Origin: DATCBF01 sp964401995
GTDB taxonomy: Bacteria > Actinomycetota > Thermoleophilia > Solirubrobacterales > 70-9
Assembly (NCBI GenBank): GCA_964401995.1
Contig: CAYOAP010000001.1
Coordinates: 124,001-188,000, forward strand
Direction: 5' to 3'
DNA: 64,000 nucleotides
Under the pieces are notes generated by a model that worked only from the letters and a program-made list of their open reading frames with translations, searched no databases and was not told the origin of the DNA. Made by a program: the position numbers and the translations under genes. Of the stretch, positions 1 through 7,414 are shown piece after piece; the first letter of the stretch is position 1, and each line of letters begins with the position of its first letter.

Positions 1-246
1 ATCGACGAGCTTGCTCGCGCGATGGGGCGGCGGCCGCCGCTGCGCCTGACCGTGCCGGTGCTCACGCCCCATCTCTCCTCGCTCTGGATCGGTCTCGTCA
101 CCCCGGTCGACTCGGGTGTGGCCCAGCCACTGATCGAGGGGCTGGCCAGCGAGACGGTCGTCAGCGACCCATCGGGGATGGCGCTCTTTGAGATCGAGCG
201 CACGCCCCTCGCGCAGGCGCTGCGGCTGGCGCTCTCAGCCGGCTGA
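1..246 (+). CDS. C-terminal part of an NAD(P)-binding SDR/NmrA-like protein (5' end outside window)
   Basis: The reading frame is open from the first base and ends at a TGA at 244-246, so only about 81 C-terminal residues are present. The piece 'LSSLWIGLVTPVDSGVAQPL' followed by 'IEGLASETVVSD' resembles the C-terminal end of atypical short-chain dehydrogenases of the NmrA/NDUFA9 type, which bind NAD(P) through an N-terminal Rossmann fold not visible here. The substrate cannot be inferred. The gene converges with a TetR gene, and their 3' ends overlap by 12 bases. The family call rests on remembered similarity only. Confidence 0.55.
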   Translation: MDELARAMGRRPPLRLTVPVLTPHLSSLWIGLVTPVDSGVAQPLIEGLASETVVSDPSGMALFEIERTPLAQALRLALSAG

Positions 247-888
247 GAGCCGGCTCTCCTCTTTGCGCGCTTCTTCCTCGCCGAGGAAGGGCACCAGGAT
301 TTCGTAGGTGAACTCGGCGCAGTGGCGCGGCAGCTCAGCGGCACGGCCGAGCAGGACCTCCTCGTAGATGCGGGCAAAGACGGCGCCGCCGGCGATGTTG
401 GCGACGTTGGGGAGGGCCTCGGCGGACGGGCTCTCTCCGCGGCCGTCGTTGAGCAGGGCCGCGACCCGGGTGAAGGTGGAGGCAAAAAGCTCGCGCGAGG
501 CGGGCCCGGCTTTGCCGATCTCGATCAGCAGCACTTTGGTCGAGTCAGGGTCGCTGGCGAGGCGATCGAGCAGCTCGGCCATCGCGTTGCCGACCCTCTG
601 CGCCCATGGCCCGGGCTGTTCGTAGACCGCCGAGACCCCGTCGAAGAAATCGTCGAAGAGGATCCGGTGGGCGGCGAGGAAGCAATCCTGCTTGTCCTCG
701 AATAGCTCGTAGAAGGTCTCCCTGCCAACTCCCGCTGCCTCCAGCACGTCCGCGACCGAGGTCTCCTCATAGCCTTTCGCGGCCGCCGTCTCGATCATCG
801 CCGCCAGCAGCCGCTCTCGCTGGGAGCGGACAACCAGCTCGCGAGGGATGCCATGGCGACCTCGAGGGAGCTTCCCCGAGGCCGTCAT
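235..888 (-). CDS. TetR family transcriptional regulator
   Basis: The protein has 217 residues. Residues about 20-65 form a TetR helix-turn-helix: a first helix ending 'AAAKGYEETSVADVLEAAGV' is followed by 'GRETFYELFEDKQDCF', the usual TetR recognition helix and exit. The rest would be a ligand-binding, dimerising domain; the ligand is unknown. Its ATG overlaps the stop of the upstream TetR gene in an ATGA junction at 885-888, so the two are probably translated from one message. It is paralogous to the TetR gene at 1635-2366, sharing 'RERLLAA' and the FY.F.DK.DCF stretch, which suggests local duplication. Confidence 0.9.
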   Translation of the reverse strand: MTASGKLPRGRHGIPRELVVRSQRERLLAAMIETAAAKGYEETSVADVLEAAGVGRETFYELFEDKQDCFLAAHRILFDDFFDGVSAVYEQPGPWAQRVGNAMAELLDRLASDPDSTKVLLIEIGKAGPASRELFASTFTRVAALLNDGRGESPSAEALPNVANIAGGAVFARIYEEVLLGRAAELPRHCAEFTYEILVPFLGEEEARKEESRLSAG

Positions 889-1508
889 CGAGCCAACTGC
901 GCCTGCTTCAGCGCCTCTTCCGGTCCGGTGAACGGGAAAAGCGCGATGTAGACGATGTCGGGCAGCAGCTCCTGGAGCTCATCTCCGCGGCCGACCAGGA
1001 TCTGATTTGCAACGAGCACCTGAGCCTGACCATACGCGGTTCGTGTCGCGGCTTTGTTTGGCAGGGCGCCGTCGGCGCCGTCGCCGGCGCCGCGCAGGGC
1101 GGCGATCAAGAGGGTCCGGAAACGATCGATCAAGCTTGGATCGACGGCGATCGCCTCGATCACCACCAGCCTTGTGTAGTCGGGGGCGGCGGTCATCAGC
1201 GCCAGGGCGGCGGCGATCGCCCGGCGCACGTTCTCGGGGTTGTCGGCGGCATCGGAGTGAGCGGCCCGGCCGACGGCTCTCAGTTCGGCGACAAACCCCT
1301 CGACCGCGGCATCGAAGCAGCTGCGCTTGTTGGGGAAGTGTTTGTAGAAGGTCGCCCGCGAGATTCCGGCCCGGCTGACGATGTCGGAAATCGTCGTCGA
1401 GGCGTAAGTCTTCTCGGCACAGCTGACGGCAATCGCGTCCAGGATCCGCTGTCTTTTGAAGAGAGTCGCCACTGTTGGCATGTTCTGATCAAGAACATTT
1501 TTGTTCAT
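885..1508 (-). CDS. TetR family transcriptional regulator
   Basis: From the ATG at 1506-1508 the product has 207 residues. The TetR helix-turn-helix covers about residues 20-65 ('TTISDIVSRAGISRATFYKH' then 'FPNKRSCFDAA'). A second ATG at 1481 would remove nine residues. That start is attractive because the half-sites TGTTC, GAACA and TGTTC at 1481-1506 look like an operator and would then lie outside the gene. No strong ribosome binding site decides between the two. It is the first gene of a two-TetR operon and is divergent from a third TetR gene, so cross- or autoregulation from the 1509-1634 gap is likely. Confidence 0.85.
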   Translation of the reverse strand: MNKNVLDQNMPTVATLFKRQRILDAIAVSCAEKTYASTTISDIVSRAGISRATFYKHFPNKRSCFDAAVEGFVAELRAVGRAAHSDAADNPENVRRAIAAALALMTAAPDYTRLVVIEAIAVDPSLIDRFRTLLIAALRGAGDGADGALPNKAATRTAYGQAQVLVANQILVGRGDELQELLPDIVYIALFPFTGPEEALKQAQLAR

Positions 1509-1586
1509 GTCGAGGTGCCGCTTTGTCCCATTGGGAGTGACTTTGCCATATCTGTTGGAAATAGCGGCGAACCAGCAGAGTTCGCC
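1493..1586. promoter_or_regulatory. Two dyad symmetries between divergent TetR genes (candidate operators)
   Basis: GAACA (1493-1497) and TGTTC (1502-1506) form a perfect 5-base inverted repeat with a 4-base spacer; another TGTTC lies at 1481-1485. Further on, GGCGAAC (1566-1572) and GTTCGCC (1580-1586) form a perfect 7-base dyad with a 7-base spacer. Both sit in or beside the gap separating divergent TetR genes, the usual place for TetR operators. Which protein binds which site is inference. Confidence 0.5.
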
Positions 1587-1634
1587 TTTGGAACTGCTAT
1601 GTTCGCAGAAAGAATTTTCACGTTCGTCTTGACC

Positions 1635-2366
1635 ATGAGTAAGCCCGAGACAGTTCCCAAGCCACGGAAAAAGAAGGCCCTCCCGCGCGGGCCATACGCC
1701 CTTCCGCCTGAGGTCGTGGCCAAGGATCAGCGCGAGCGCTTGCTGGCCGCGTTGCCCGAGGCTGTCGCCGAGCATGGCTACGAGGGGACCACCGTCTCCC
1801 ACATCGTCGAGATCGCCGGCGTTGCCCGCGGCGCCTTCTACAAGCAGTTCGTCGACAAGCGCGACTGCTTTGCGGCGGCCCTGGAGGCGGCGCATGAGCG
1901 GTTGCTCGGTGTCCTCACCTTCCCTTGCTACGCCCGCGCCGGCCTGGCACAGAGGGTCGAAGGCTCGCTTGGCGCCTGCCTTGCCTTTCTCGCAGCTGAG
2001 CCTGAGCTGGCCCGTCTGCTGACCGTGGAAGCGCCGGCGGCGGGACCCGAGATATCCAAGCGCCATCACGAGTGGATGAACCGCTACGGGGCGCTATTGC
2101 GCCGCGCCGCCCTCGGCCAGCCGGAGATCGTGATGCCCCCGGCCGCCTTCGAATCGGTGATCGTCGGCGGCATCGCTTCGGCGATCGCCGAGCAGGTGCT
2201 TGAGGGCAGGGCCGAGAAGCTCGAGGACCTGCTGCCGGAGATGACCGCCTACGTGCTTGCCTGTTATCGCTCGCCGACGCCCGAAGACCCGCGAATCGGG
2301 CTGGCCCCGGCGGACTTGCCGCAGTCAGAGCAGCCGCCGGCGGCACGGGCGCCGGCTTCCGCATAA
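1635..2366 (+). CDS. TetR family transcriptional regulator
   Basis: The open frame extends far upstream, but that part is antisense to the two reverse-strand TetR genes. The ATG at 1635 gives 243 residues that begin with a basic tail and enter the DNA-binding domain at about residue 30 ('EGTTVSHIVEIAGVARGAFY' then 'KQFVDKRDCF'). The C-terminal domain should bind a small ligand of unknown identity. The last roughly 100 bases overlap the 3' end of the convergent YihY gene, so one of the two C-termini may be a poorly conserved tail. No canonical ribosome binding site is visible before 1635. Confidence 0.87.
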   Translation: MSKPETVPKPRKKKALPRGPYALPPEVVAKDQRERLLAALPEAVAEHGYEGTTVSHIVEIAGVARGAFYKQFVDKRDCFAAALEAAHERLLGVLTFPCYARAGLAQRVEGSLGACLAFLAAEPELARLLTVEAPAAGPEISKRHHEWMNRYGALLRRAALGQPEIVMPPAAFESVIVGGIASAIAEQVLEGRAEKLEDLLPEMTAYVLACYRSPTPEDPRIGLAPADLPQSEQPPAARAPASA

Positions 2367-3208
2367 GGCATCTCGCCGGTGTCGTGTAGCTCGTGGCGCA
2401 GTGAGTTGATCACCGCGCCGGCCATCAGCGCCAGGCTGAGAACGTAGAACCAGAGCAGCGCGATCAGGATGAAGCCCAGGGTCGAGCCAAAGCGCGAGAG
2501 GCTGGAGACGTTGGTCAGGTAGAGCGGGAAGAGCTGGTTGGCGATGCCGGCGGTGAGGGTGACGAAGAACGCTCCCGGCCAGACCGCGCGCCAGGGCATG
2601 TGCCCTTTCGGCACCGCCCAGAAGATCACCGCGCAGATCGCGAAGGTGATCAGGAAGGCCGCGCCAAAAAGCAGCGCCGTGTCGATCGCCTTGATGTTGG
2701 AGAGGCCGAAGGGGAGCCGGTCGGTGCTGGAGACGAGCGCGCTCTCCATCGCCGGCACGAAGATGCTGGCGGCGATGAAGAGGAGGACGACGCCGAGCAT
2801 CGCGAAGGAGAAGCGCTTCTGCTCGACCCAGCCACGGCACTGGACGTGGTAGATGCGGCAGAAGGCGGTGTCCATCGCCCCCCAGAAGGAGGCGCCGATC
2901 CAGAGCGAGCCGGCGAAGGCGGCGATCCCGATCGTGGTCGAGTTGCCCTCGATCCGGTTGAGCACGTCGGTCAGCGTTCCCTGCTCGGTGTTGGGGAAGA
3001 GGCGCTGGAGGTCGTTGAGGACGCTGGTCTCGACGCCGCCGATCTTCAGCACCTGGCCGAAGACGAAGAGCACCAGCAGGGCGAAGGGGAAGACCGCGAG
3101 CATCAGGTTGTAGGCGACCATCGCCGACAATCCGGTGACGTTCTCGCGGTAGGCGCGCTGCCAGAAGGCGCGCAGCCAAGGTCGGGGATGGCGCATCGAT
3201 TTGGGCAT
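2264..3208 (-). CDS. YihY/BrkB family inner-membrane protein
   Basis: The protein has 314 residues and about six hydrophobic segments. It has the family's typical opening ('YRENVTGLSAMVAYNLMLAV' at about residues 20-40) and the late segment with 'IALLWFYVLSLALMAGAVIN' ahead of a cytoplasmic tail. YihY/BrkB proteins are polytopic membrane proteins whose transport role is unsettled; many were once mislabelled ribonuclease BN. The last 35 residues overlap the convergent TetR gene. A palindrome (CTTCAGAAACTGAAG, 3212-3226) lies just upstream of the ATG, next to a possible -10 (TATGGT on the reverse strand, 3237-3232), suggesting repression at the start site. Confidence 0.85.
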   Translation of the reverse strand: MPKSMRHPRPWLRAFWQRAYRENVTGLSAMVAYNLMLAVFPFALLVLFVFGQVLKIGGVETSVLNDLQRLFPNTEQGTLTDVLNRIEGNSTTIGIAAFAGSLWIGASFWGAMDTAFCRIYHVQCRGWVEQKRFSFAMLGVVLLFIAASIFVPAMESALVSSTDRLPFGLSNIKAIDTALLFGAAFLITFAICAVIFWAVPKGHMPWRAVWPGAFFVTLTAGIANQLFPLYLTNVSSLSRFGSTLGFILIALLWFYVLSLALMAGAVINSLRHELHDTGEMPYAEAGARAAGGCSDCGKSAGASPIRGSSGVGER

Positions 3209-3211
3209 TGA

Positions 3212-3226
3212 CTTCAGAAACTGAAG
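3212..3226. promoter_or_regulatory. Palindromic operator candidate CTTCAG-AAA-CTGAAG
   Basis: This perfect 6-base inverted repeat with a 3-base centre lies 4 bases before the YihY start codon. A very similar sequence (GCTTCAGTAAGTGAAGC, 23666-23682) precedes the HxlR gene at 23742. The shared core CTTCAG-A/T-AA-C/G-TGAAGC suggests one regulator acts on both. Confidence 0.5.
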
Positions 3227-3304
3227 CGATTACCATACGAACAAGCGTTTGAGAGATTCCCAACGCACGCCCTCAGGGCCAATCGCAGGACAAGTCTTTA
3301 CTTC

Positions 3305-3344
3305 GCGGACCAGCTCTCCGGTCCGCTTTTTCGCGGCTCCGCGA
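3305..3344 (+). terminator. Tandem intrinsic-terminator-like hairpins in the rpoD leader
   Basis: GCGGACC (3305-3311) pairs perfectly with GGTCCGC (3320-3326) and is followed by TTTTT (3327-3331). A second stem, TCGCG (3331-3335) with CGCGA (3340-3344), is followed by CTTTT. The T-runs point along the + strand toward rpoD. No + strand gene lies just upstream (the nearest ends at 2366, with an antisense gene between), so these hairpins probably sit in the 5' leader of the rpoD message as attenuators, or end a short unannotated transcript. Confidence 0.65.
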
Positions 3345-3412
3345 CTTTTGGCTCGCGGGGGCATTTCATCTGTAGGACTAAACCATCTAGCGCAAGGGAA
3401 TGTAGGTACAGC

Positions 3413-4519
3413 ATGCTGGTAGCAGAGCTTCAGGAGCTTGAGGAAGTCAAAGGACTGATCGTACGCGGGCAGCAGCTCGGCGTGCTCACATTCGGCGACG
3501 TCGCCGCCGCCGTCTCAGAGGTTGATCTCGACGAGTCCGATGTCGAGGATCTCTACGGCCATCTCGAGAAGTCGGGGATCGAGCTTGTCGAGGACATGGA
3601 CCCGGCCCAGAAAGCCGCCGCCGACGCGATGCCCGTCGACACCGGCAAAAAAGGTCGCCGCCGCCCGAAACAGGCGCTCGACCTGAAGCCGGACATGACC
3701 ACCGACTCCTTGCAGCTGTTCCTCAAGGACATCGGCAAGGTGCGCCTGCTGACCGCCGCCGAGGAGGTCGAACTGGCGAAGCGGATCGAGCGCGGAGACC
3801 TCGACGCCAAGCAGAAAATGGTCGAGTCCAACCTGCGCCTGGTCGTCTCGATCGCCAAGAATTACCGCAACCAGGGGTTGCCCTTCCTCGACCTGATCCA
3901 GGAGGGGACGCTGGGGCTGGTCCGTGCGGCCGAGAAGTTCGACTATCGCAAGGGATTCAAGTTCTCGACCTACGCCACCTGGTGGATTCGCCAGGCGATC
4001 GCGCGCGCCCTCGCCGACAAGGCGCGGACGATCCGCATCCCGGTCCACGTCGTTGAGAAGCTGAACAAGATCGGCCGTGCCGAGCGCAAGCTGGTCACCG
4101 AGCTGGGCCGCGAGCCGACCCCGGAGGAGATCGCCGAGGTCACCGGGATCGACCCCGAGGAGGTCGACTCGATCAAGCGTTCCGCTCAGGCTCCTGTTTC
4201 GCTGGAGAAGCCGGTTGGCGACGAGGAGGAGTCCGAGTTCGGCCAGTTCATTGCCGACGAGAAGGCCGAGTCCCCGTTCGACCGCGCGGCGGACCTGCTG
4301 ACCAAAGAGGCGCTGAAGGAGGCGCTGGAGAATCTCTCCTACCGCGAGCGCCGCGTTCTTGAGCTGCGCTACGGGCTCGGTGGCGAGCACCCCCGCACGC
4401 TGGACGAGGTTGGCCGCACCTTCAACGTCACCCGCGAGCGGATCCGCCAGATCGAGAACCAGAGCCTGAAAAAGCTCCAAAGCCTCGGCGAGGCGCAGAA
4501 ACTGAGAGAGGTCGCCTAG
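3413..4519 (+). CDS. rpoD: Primary (housekeeping) RNA polymerase sigma factor
   Basis: This 368-residue protein is a group 1 sigma-70 factor, directing RNA polymerase to most promoters. A short region 1.1-like segment fills about residues 1-60, an acidic/basic linker follows, and region 1.2 starts near 97. Region 2 carries 'NLRLVVSIAKNYRNQGLPF' (from residue 140) and the -10-binding 'FSTYATWWIRQAIARAL'. Region 3 follows, and region 4 ends with 'VTRERIRQIENQSLKKL', which reads the -35 element. Length and order match actinobacterial SigA/HrdB with a reduced N-terminus. The leader contains two terminator-like hairpins, so attenuation is possible. The stop lies five bases from the stop of the convergent GAF gene. 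Confidence 0.97.
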   Translation: MLVAELQELEEVKGLIVRGQQLGVLTFGDVAAAVSEVDLDESDVEDLYGHLEKSGIELVEDMDPAQKAAADAMPVDTGKKGRRRPKQALDLKPDMTTDSLQLFLKDIGKVRLLTAAEEVELAKRIERGDLDAKQKMVESNLRLVVSIAKNYRNQGLPFLDLIQEGTLGLVRAAEKFDYRKGFKFSTYATWWIRQAIARALADKARTIRIPVHVVEKLNKIGRAERKLVTELGREPTPEEIAEVTGIDPEEVDSIKRSAQAPVSLEKPVGDEEESEFGQFIADEKAESPFDRAADLLTKEALKEALENLSYRERRVLELRYGLGGEHPRTLDEVGRTFNVTRERIRQIENQSLKKLQSLGEAQKLREVA

Positions 4520-4523
4520 CCCC

Positions 4524-5552
4524 TTAGGGGGTTTGCGCGAGGCTCATTAGGCCGCCGATCTGGCGGCCTAATGAGAGCGCGAGCAGTGAGAGGCGATCAT
4601 GATCGGGCTGTGGCGCTCGCGCCAGCAGCTCGATCACGCCGAGGGCGCTGCCGCCGTCGGTGACCGGGAACCAGAGCCCGGCGCCGAAGCCGGCGGCGTG
4701 AGCCGTCGCGGCGCGGCGGAACTCGGCCAGGGGCGAGAGGCTGGGAGCCCAGACCGGCTCCTGGCGCATCCAGACCTGGCCGAGGATGTCGTCGTCAACG
4801 TCGAAGGTCGGCAGGCTGTAAAGCGCGGCGACGTCGTTCTCGGGGATGCGATCGCTCGCCCAGACGCCGGCTTGATCTAGGGTGGCCGGCTCGCGCTGGG
4901 AGAGCCAGGCGCCGGCCATGTCCCAGTCGAGGCTGTTGCCGAGGCAATCGAGCAGCCCGTCGACCGACTGGCCCGCCCCCTCGTCGCTGAGCAGGCCGGC
5001 CATGATCGCCCGGCGGGCGCGCAGGTGCAGGTCGTATCCGGATGTTTTCGGCTCGAGGCCGACCTCGCGCCGCATCTCCATCGCGGCCAGCTGCGAGAGG
5101 TCGGTCATCAGTGAGAGCTCGACCTCGCGCCAGCGGCGCGGCAGGCGGTTGACCACGCAGAAGAGGCCGATCACGCGCCAGCCGTCGGCGCGGAGAGGGA
5201 AGCAGAGGGCCGACTCGACGCCCGCCGCGGTCAGTGCGGCAAGCTCGCGGCTCTGGTGCTGAGACTGCGTGTTCTCGACGATCAGCGGCTCGCCGTCGAC
5301 GACGCCGAGGCAGAGGCCGTAGAGGAGGGAGCGCTGGGCCTGCGCGGTCAGCGGCGGCAGATTCACCGAGGTCCGCATCTGCGGCTCCTCGCCGGCGACG
5401 ATCGAGACGATGAAGGCGGGCAGGTTGAGGCCGTGCCCGGCGACCCTGGTCAGGCGATCGAGCTCGCCTTCGGGGGCGTCTCCCCGCGCCGTGGCCGCGG
5501 CGGGCGCCGCCTGGGCCTCGAAAGGCTCGTTTTTGGATCCTGGATCTGTCAC
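4524..5552 (-). CDS. Tandem GAF-domain sensor protein
   Basis: Two GAF-like modules are visible. One, about residues 40-175 from the chosen start, holds 'ALCFPLRADGWRVIGLFCVV' and the other, about 200-335, holds 'GLWFPVTDGGSALGVIELLA'. Both have the GAF pattern of a hydrophobic strand, a short turn and a G-V-I/L-x-L strand. GAF domains bind small ligands or mediate dimerisation; no output domain is attached, so it probably signals by protein contact. The frame continues to an ATG at 5711 overlapping pilT, but that stretch is AT-richer and unlike coding sequence. The GTG at 5552 is preferred, giving 342 residues. Its divergence from the pilus operon hints at a link to motility control. Confidence 0.75.
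   Translation of the reverse strand: MTDPGSKNEPFEAQAAPAAATARGDAPEGELDRLTRVAGHGLNLPAFIVSIVAGEEPQMRTSVNLPPLTAQAQRSLLYGLCLGVVDGEPLIVENTQSQHQSRELAALTAAGVESALCFPLRADGWRVIGLFCVVNRLPRRWREVELSLMTDLSQLAAMEMRREVGLEPKTSGYDLHLRARRAIMAGLLSDEGAGQSVDGLLDCLGNSLDWDMAGAWLSQREPATLDQAGVWASDRIPENDVAALYSLPTFDVDDDILGQVWMRQEPVWAPSLSPLAEFRRAATAHAAGFGAGLWFPVTDGGSALGVIELLARAPQPDHDRLSLLALSLGRQIGGLMSLAQTP
4543..4575. terminator. Perfect 14-base inverted repeat, bidirectional terminator between convergent genes
   Basis: CTCATTAGGCCGCC (4543-4556) and GGCGGCCTAATGAG (4562-4575) are exact complements around a 5-base loop. The stem begins 23 bases after the rpoD stop and lies inside the last codons of the convergent GAF gene. 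It has no T-run, as is common for high-GC terminators. It can end rpoD transcription, and read from the other strand it can end the GAF transcript. Confidence 0.7.
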
Positions 5553-5694
5553 TGCTCTGGGGTTATCGACCGTTATCCGCTCTACATGAAGGGACAAGCG
5601 TCCACTGGCAAATCCCGTGCTGGGGAGGTTTTCGGCGCGAAGCGGCGCATCCTTCTTTAAAGCCGCTGCCATTACCGCCGATAAAGGTCCACAG

Positions 5695-6816
5695 ATGTTC
5701 GAAATCGACACAGCTCTGCGCGCTCTGGTTGAGGCCGGCGGCTCCGACCTGCATATAAAGGTCGCCTCGCCGCCGATCGTGCGCCTGCACGGGGAGCTGC
5801 GCGCCCTCGACGGCTACGAGCCGCTCAAGCCGGAGGACACCGAGAAGGCCTTCCACGACATCGCCGAGGTGCGCTCGCTGACCGAGTTCGACGAGGACGG
5901 CGAGGCCGACTACTCATACGCGATCCCAAATCTCGCCCGCTTCCGCGTCAACACCTTCAAACAGCGGGGCTCGATCTCGATCGTCTGCCGCGCGATCCCA
6001 TACGGGATCCGCTCGATCTCCGACCTCGGGCTTCCCGACGTCGTCCGCGAACTGGCTGAGCAGCCGCGCGGCATCGTCCTCGTCACCGGCACCACAGGCT
6101 CGGGCAAGTCGACGACCCTGGCGGCGATGATCGACCACATCAACCAGACCCGCTCGCGCCACGTGGTCACGCTTGAGGATCCGATCGAGTTCCTGCACCG
6201 CGACAAACGCTCGATCATCAACCAGCGCGAGGTCGGCTCCGACACGAAGAGCTTCGGCCGCGCGATGCGCCGCGTCCTGCGCCAGGACCCCGATGTGATC
6301 CTGATCGGCGAGATGCGCGACGAGGAGACGGTTCGGACGGCGCTCTCGGCCGCCGAGACCGGCCACCTCGTGCTCTCCACCGTCCACACTCTCGACGCGA
6401 CCGAGACGATCAACCGCATCATCGACTTCTTCCCGCCCCACCTGCAGCAGCAGGCGCGGGTAATGCTCTCGACCACCCTGAAGGGCGCGATCGCCCAGCG
6501 CCTGGTTCCCGACATCACCGGCAACGATCGGGTCGCCGTCTCCGAGATCCTTGTCGTCACCGGCAGGGTCCAGGACCTGATCCTCAACCCTGACGAGACC
6601 GGAAAGATCACCGAGGTGATCGCCGAGGGCGAGTACTACGGGATGCGCACCTTCGACCAGGCCCTGCTCGGCTACGTGATGGAAGGCCGCATCTCCCAGG
6701 AGGTGGCGATGGAGACCGCCTCCAGCCCCCACGACTTCAAATTGATGCTTGCCGCCGGGGGCCAGCGGGCCAGCGGCCTCGAGCAGGTCGACAACGAGAC
6801 GGCGGTGCCGCAGTGA
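5695..6816 (+). CDS. pilT: Type IV pilus retraction ATPase PilT
   Basis: This hexameric AAA-type motor pulls pilin subunits out of the filament. The 373-residue protein has a PAS-like N-terminal domain (1-100), Walker A GTTGSGKST at 132-140, an Asp box ('VVTLEDPIEF'), Walker B ('QDPDVILIGEMRD') and the His box ('HLVLSTVHTLDATETINRII'). PilT's AIRNLIRE motif is replaced by 'VQDLILNPDE', suggesting a divergent retraction module. The ATG at 5695 is chosen because the upstream 26 codons are AT-rich and unlike PilT. Its stop overlaps the next gene's GTG (GTGA), marking the start of a five-gene motor operon. Confidence 0.93.
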   Translation: MFEIDTALRALVEAGGSDLHIKVASPPIVRLHGELRALDGYEPLKPEDTEKAFHDIAEVRSLTEFDEDGEADYSYAIPNLARFRVNTFKQRGSISIVCRAIPYGIRSISDLGLPDVVRELAEQPRGIVLVTGTTGSGKSTTLAAMIDHINQTRSRHVVTLEDPIEFLHRDKRSIINQREVGSDTKSFGRAMRRVLRQDPDVILIGEMRDEETVRTALSAAETGHLVLSTVHTLDATETINRIIDFFPPHLQQQARVMLSTTLKGAIAQRLVPDITGNDRVAVSEILVVTGRVQDLILNPDETGKITEVIAEGEYYGMRTFDQALLGYVMEGRISQEVAMETASSPHDFKLMLAAGGQRASGLEQVDNETAVPQ

Positions 6817-7406
6817 GGGAGAAACTCAACAGCAGCCCGATCGCCCAGGCGGCGATCATCGGCGTTCTCCTGGTTGCCGCTGCGGTCTTCCTCTTGGGTG
6901 GCCTGGGAGGCGGCGAAGAAGAAGAAACCGCCGCGGTCCCCCCGGCAAGCGGAACCGAAGTCGCTCCCGCGATCGAAAGCGAAGGCGTTACCGCCACTGC
7001 TTCCGCGCCGCTTGCGGCGCCAGGCCCATCCTCCGGCCTCGAAGCCCCGCCGTTGCCGGCGCCGGTCCAGCAGGCCTACGACGCCGGCAAGACCGTCGTC
7101 GTCCTGATCGTCCATGACGGTGGAATCGACGATCGCTTCGTCGCCAGGTCGGTGCGCTCGCTCTCAGGGCTCGAAAACGTCGCCGTGTTCGTCGTCCCGG
7201 ACAAGCAGGTCTCTCGCTACGCGGCGCTGACCCTGGGCGTCTCGATGGACCGGACCCCGGCCCTAATCGTGATGCGGCCGAAGGGCCTCAGCGACGGCAA
7301 GCAGGAAGCGTCGGTCAGCTACGGCTACCAGAGCGCCCAGGCGATTACACAGGCTGTGACCGACGCCGAATACAACGGCCCCGAAGTGACCTACTACCCG
7401 AACTGA
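6813..7406 (+). CDS. Membrane-anchored protein of unknown function in pilus operon
   Basis: I do not recognise this 197-residue protein. It has a short cytoplasmic start, one transmembrane segment at about residues 12-30 ('AAIIGVLLVAAAVFLLGGLG'), a Glu/Ala/Pro-rich linker to about 85, and a folded domain at about 90-197. That domain begins 'GKTVVVLIVHDGGIDD' and looks like a thioredoxin-like alpha/beta fold without a CxxC pair; the fold is a guess from strand pattern. It starts at a GTG overlapping the pilT stop and ends eight bases before pilB, so it is embedded in the motor operon and probably contributes to the pilus platform or its regulation. Confidence 0.8.
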   Translation: MREKLNSSPIAQAAIIGVLLVAAAVFLLGGLGGGEEEETAAVPPASGTEVAPAIESEGVTATASAPLAAPGPSSGLEAPPLPAPVQQAYDAGKTVVVLIVHDGGIDDRFVARSVRSLSGLENVAVFVVPDKQVSRYAALTLGVSMDRTPALIVMRPKGLSDGKQEASVSYGYQSAQAITQAVTDAEYNGPEVTYYPN

Positions 7407-7414
7407 ACGACCAG

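Noticed and set aside
606..1634. N-terminal extension of the + strand TetR frame
   Set aside because: It is antisense to two TetR genes, and TetR proteins start with the DNA-binding domain close to the N-terminus.
5553..5711. N-terminal extension of the GAF protein to ATG 5711
   Set aside because: The segment is AT-richer, overlaps the pilT start and promoter region, and shows no protein-like pattern.
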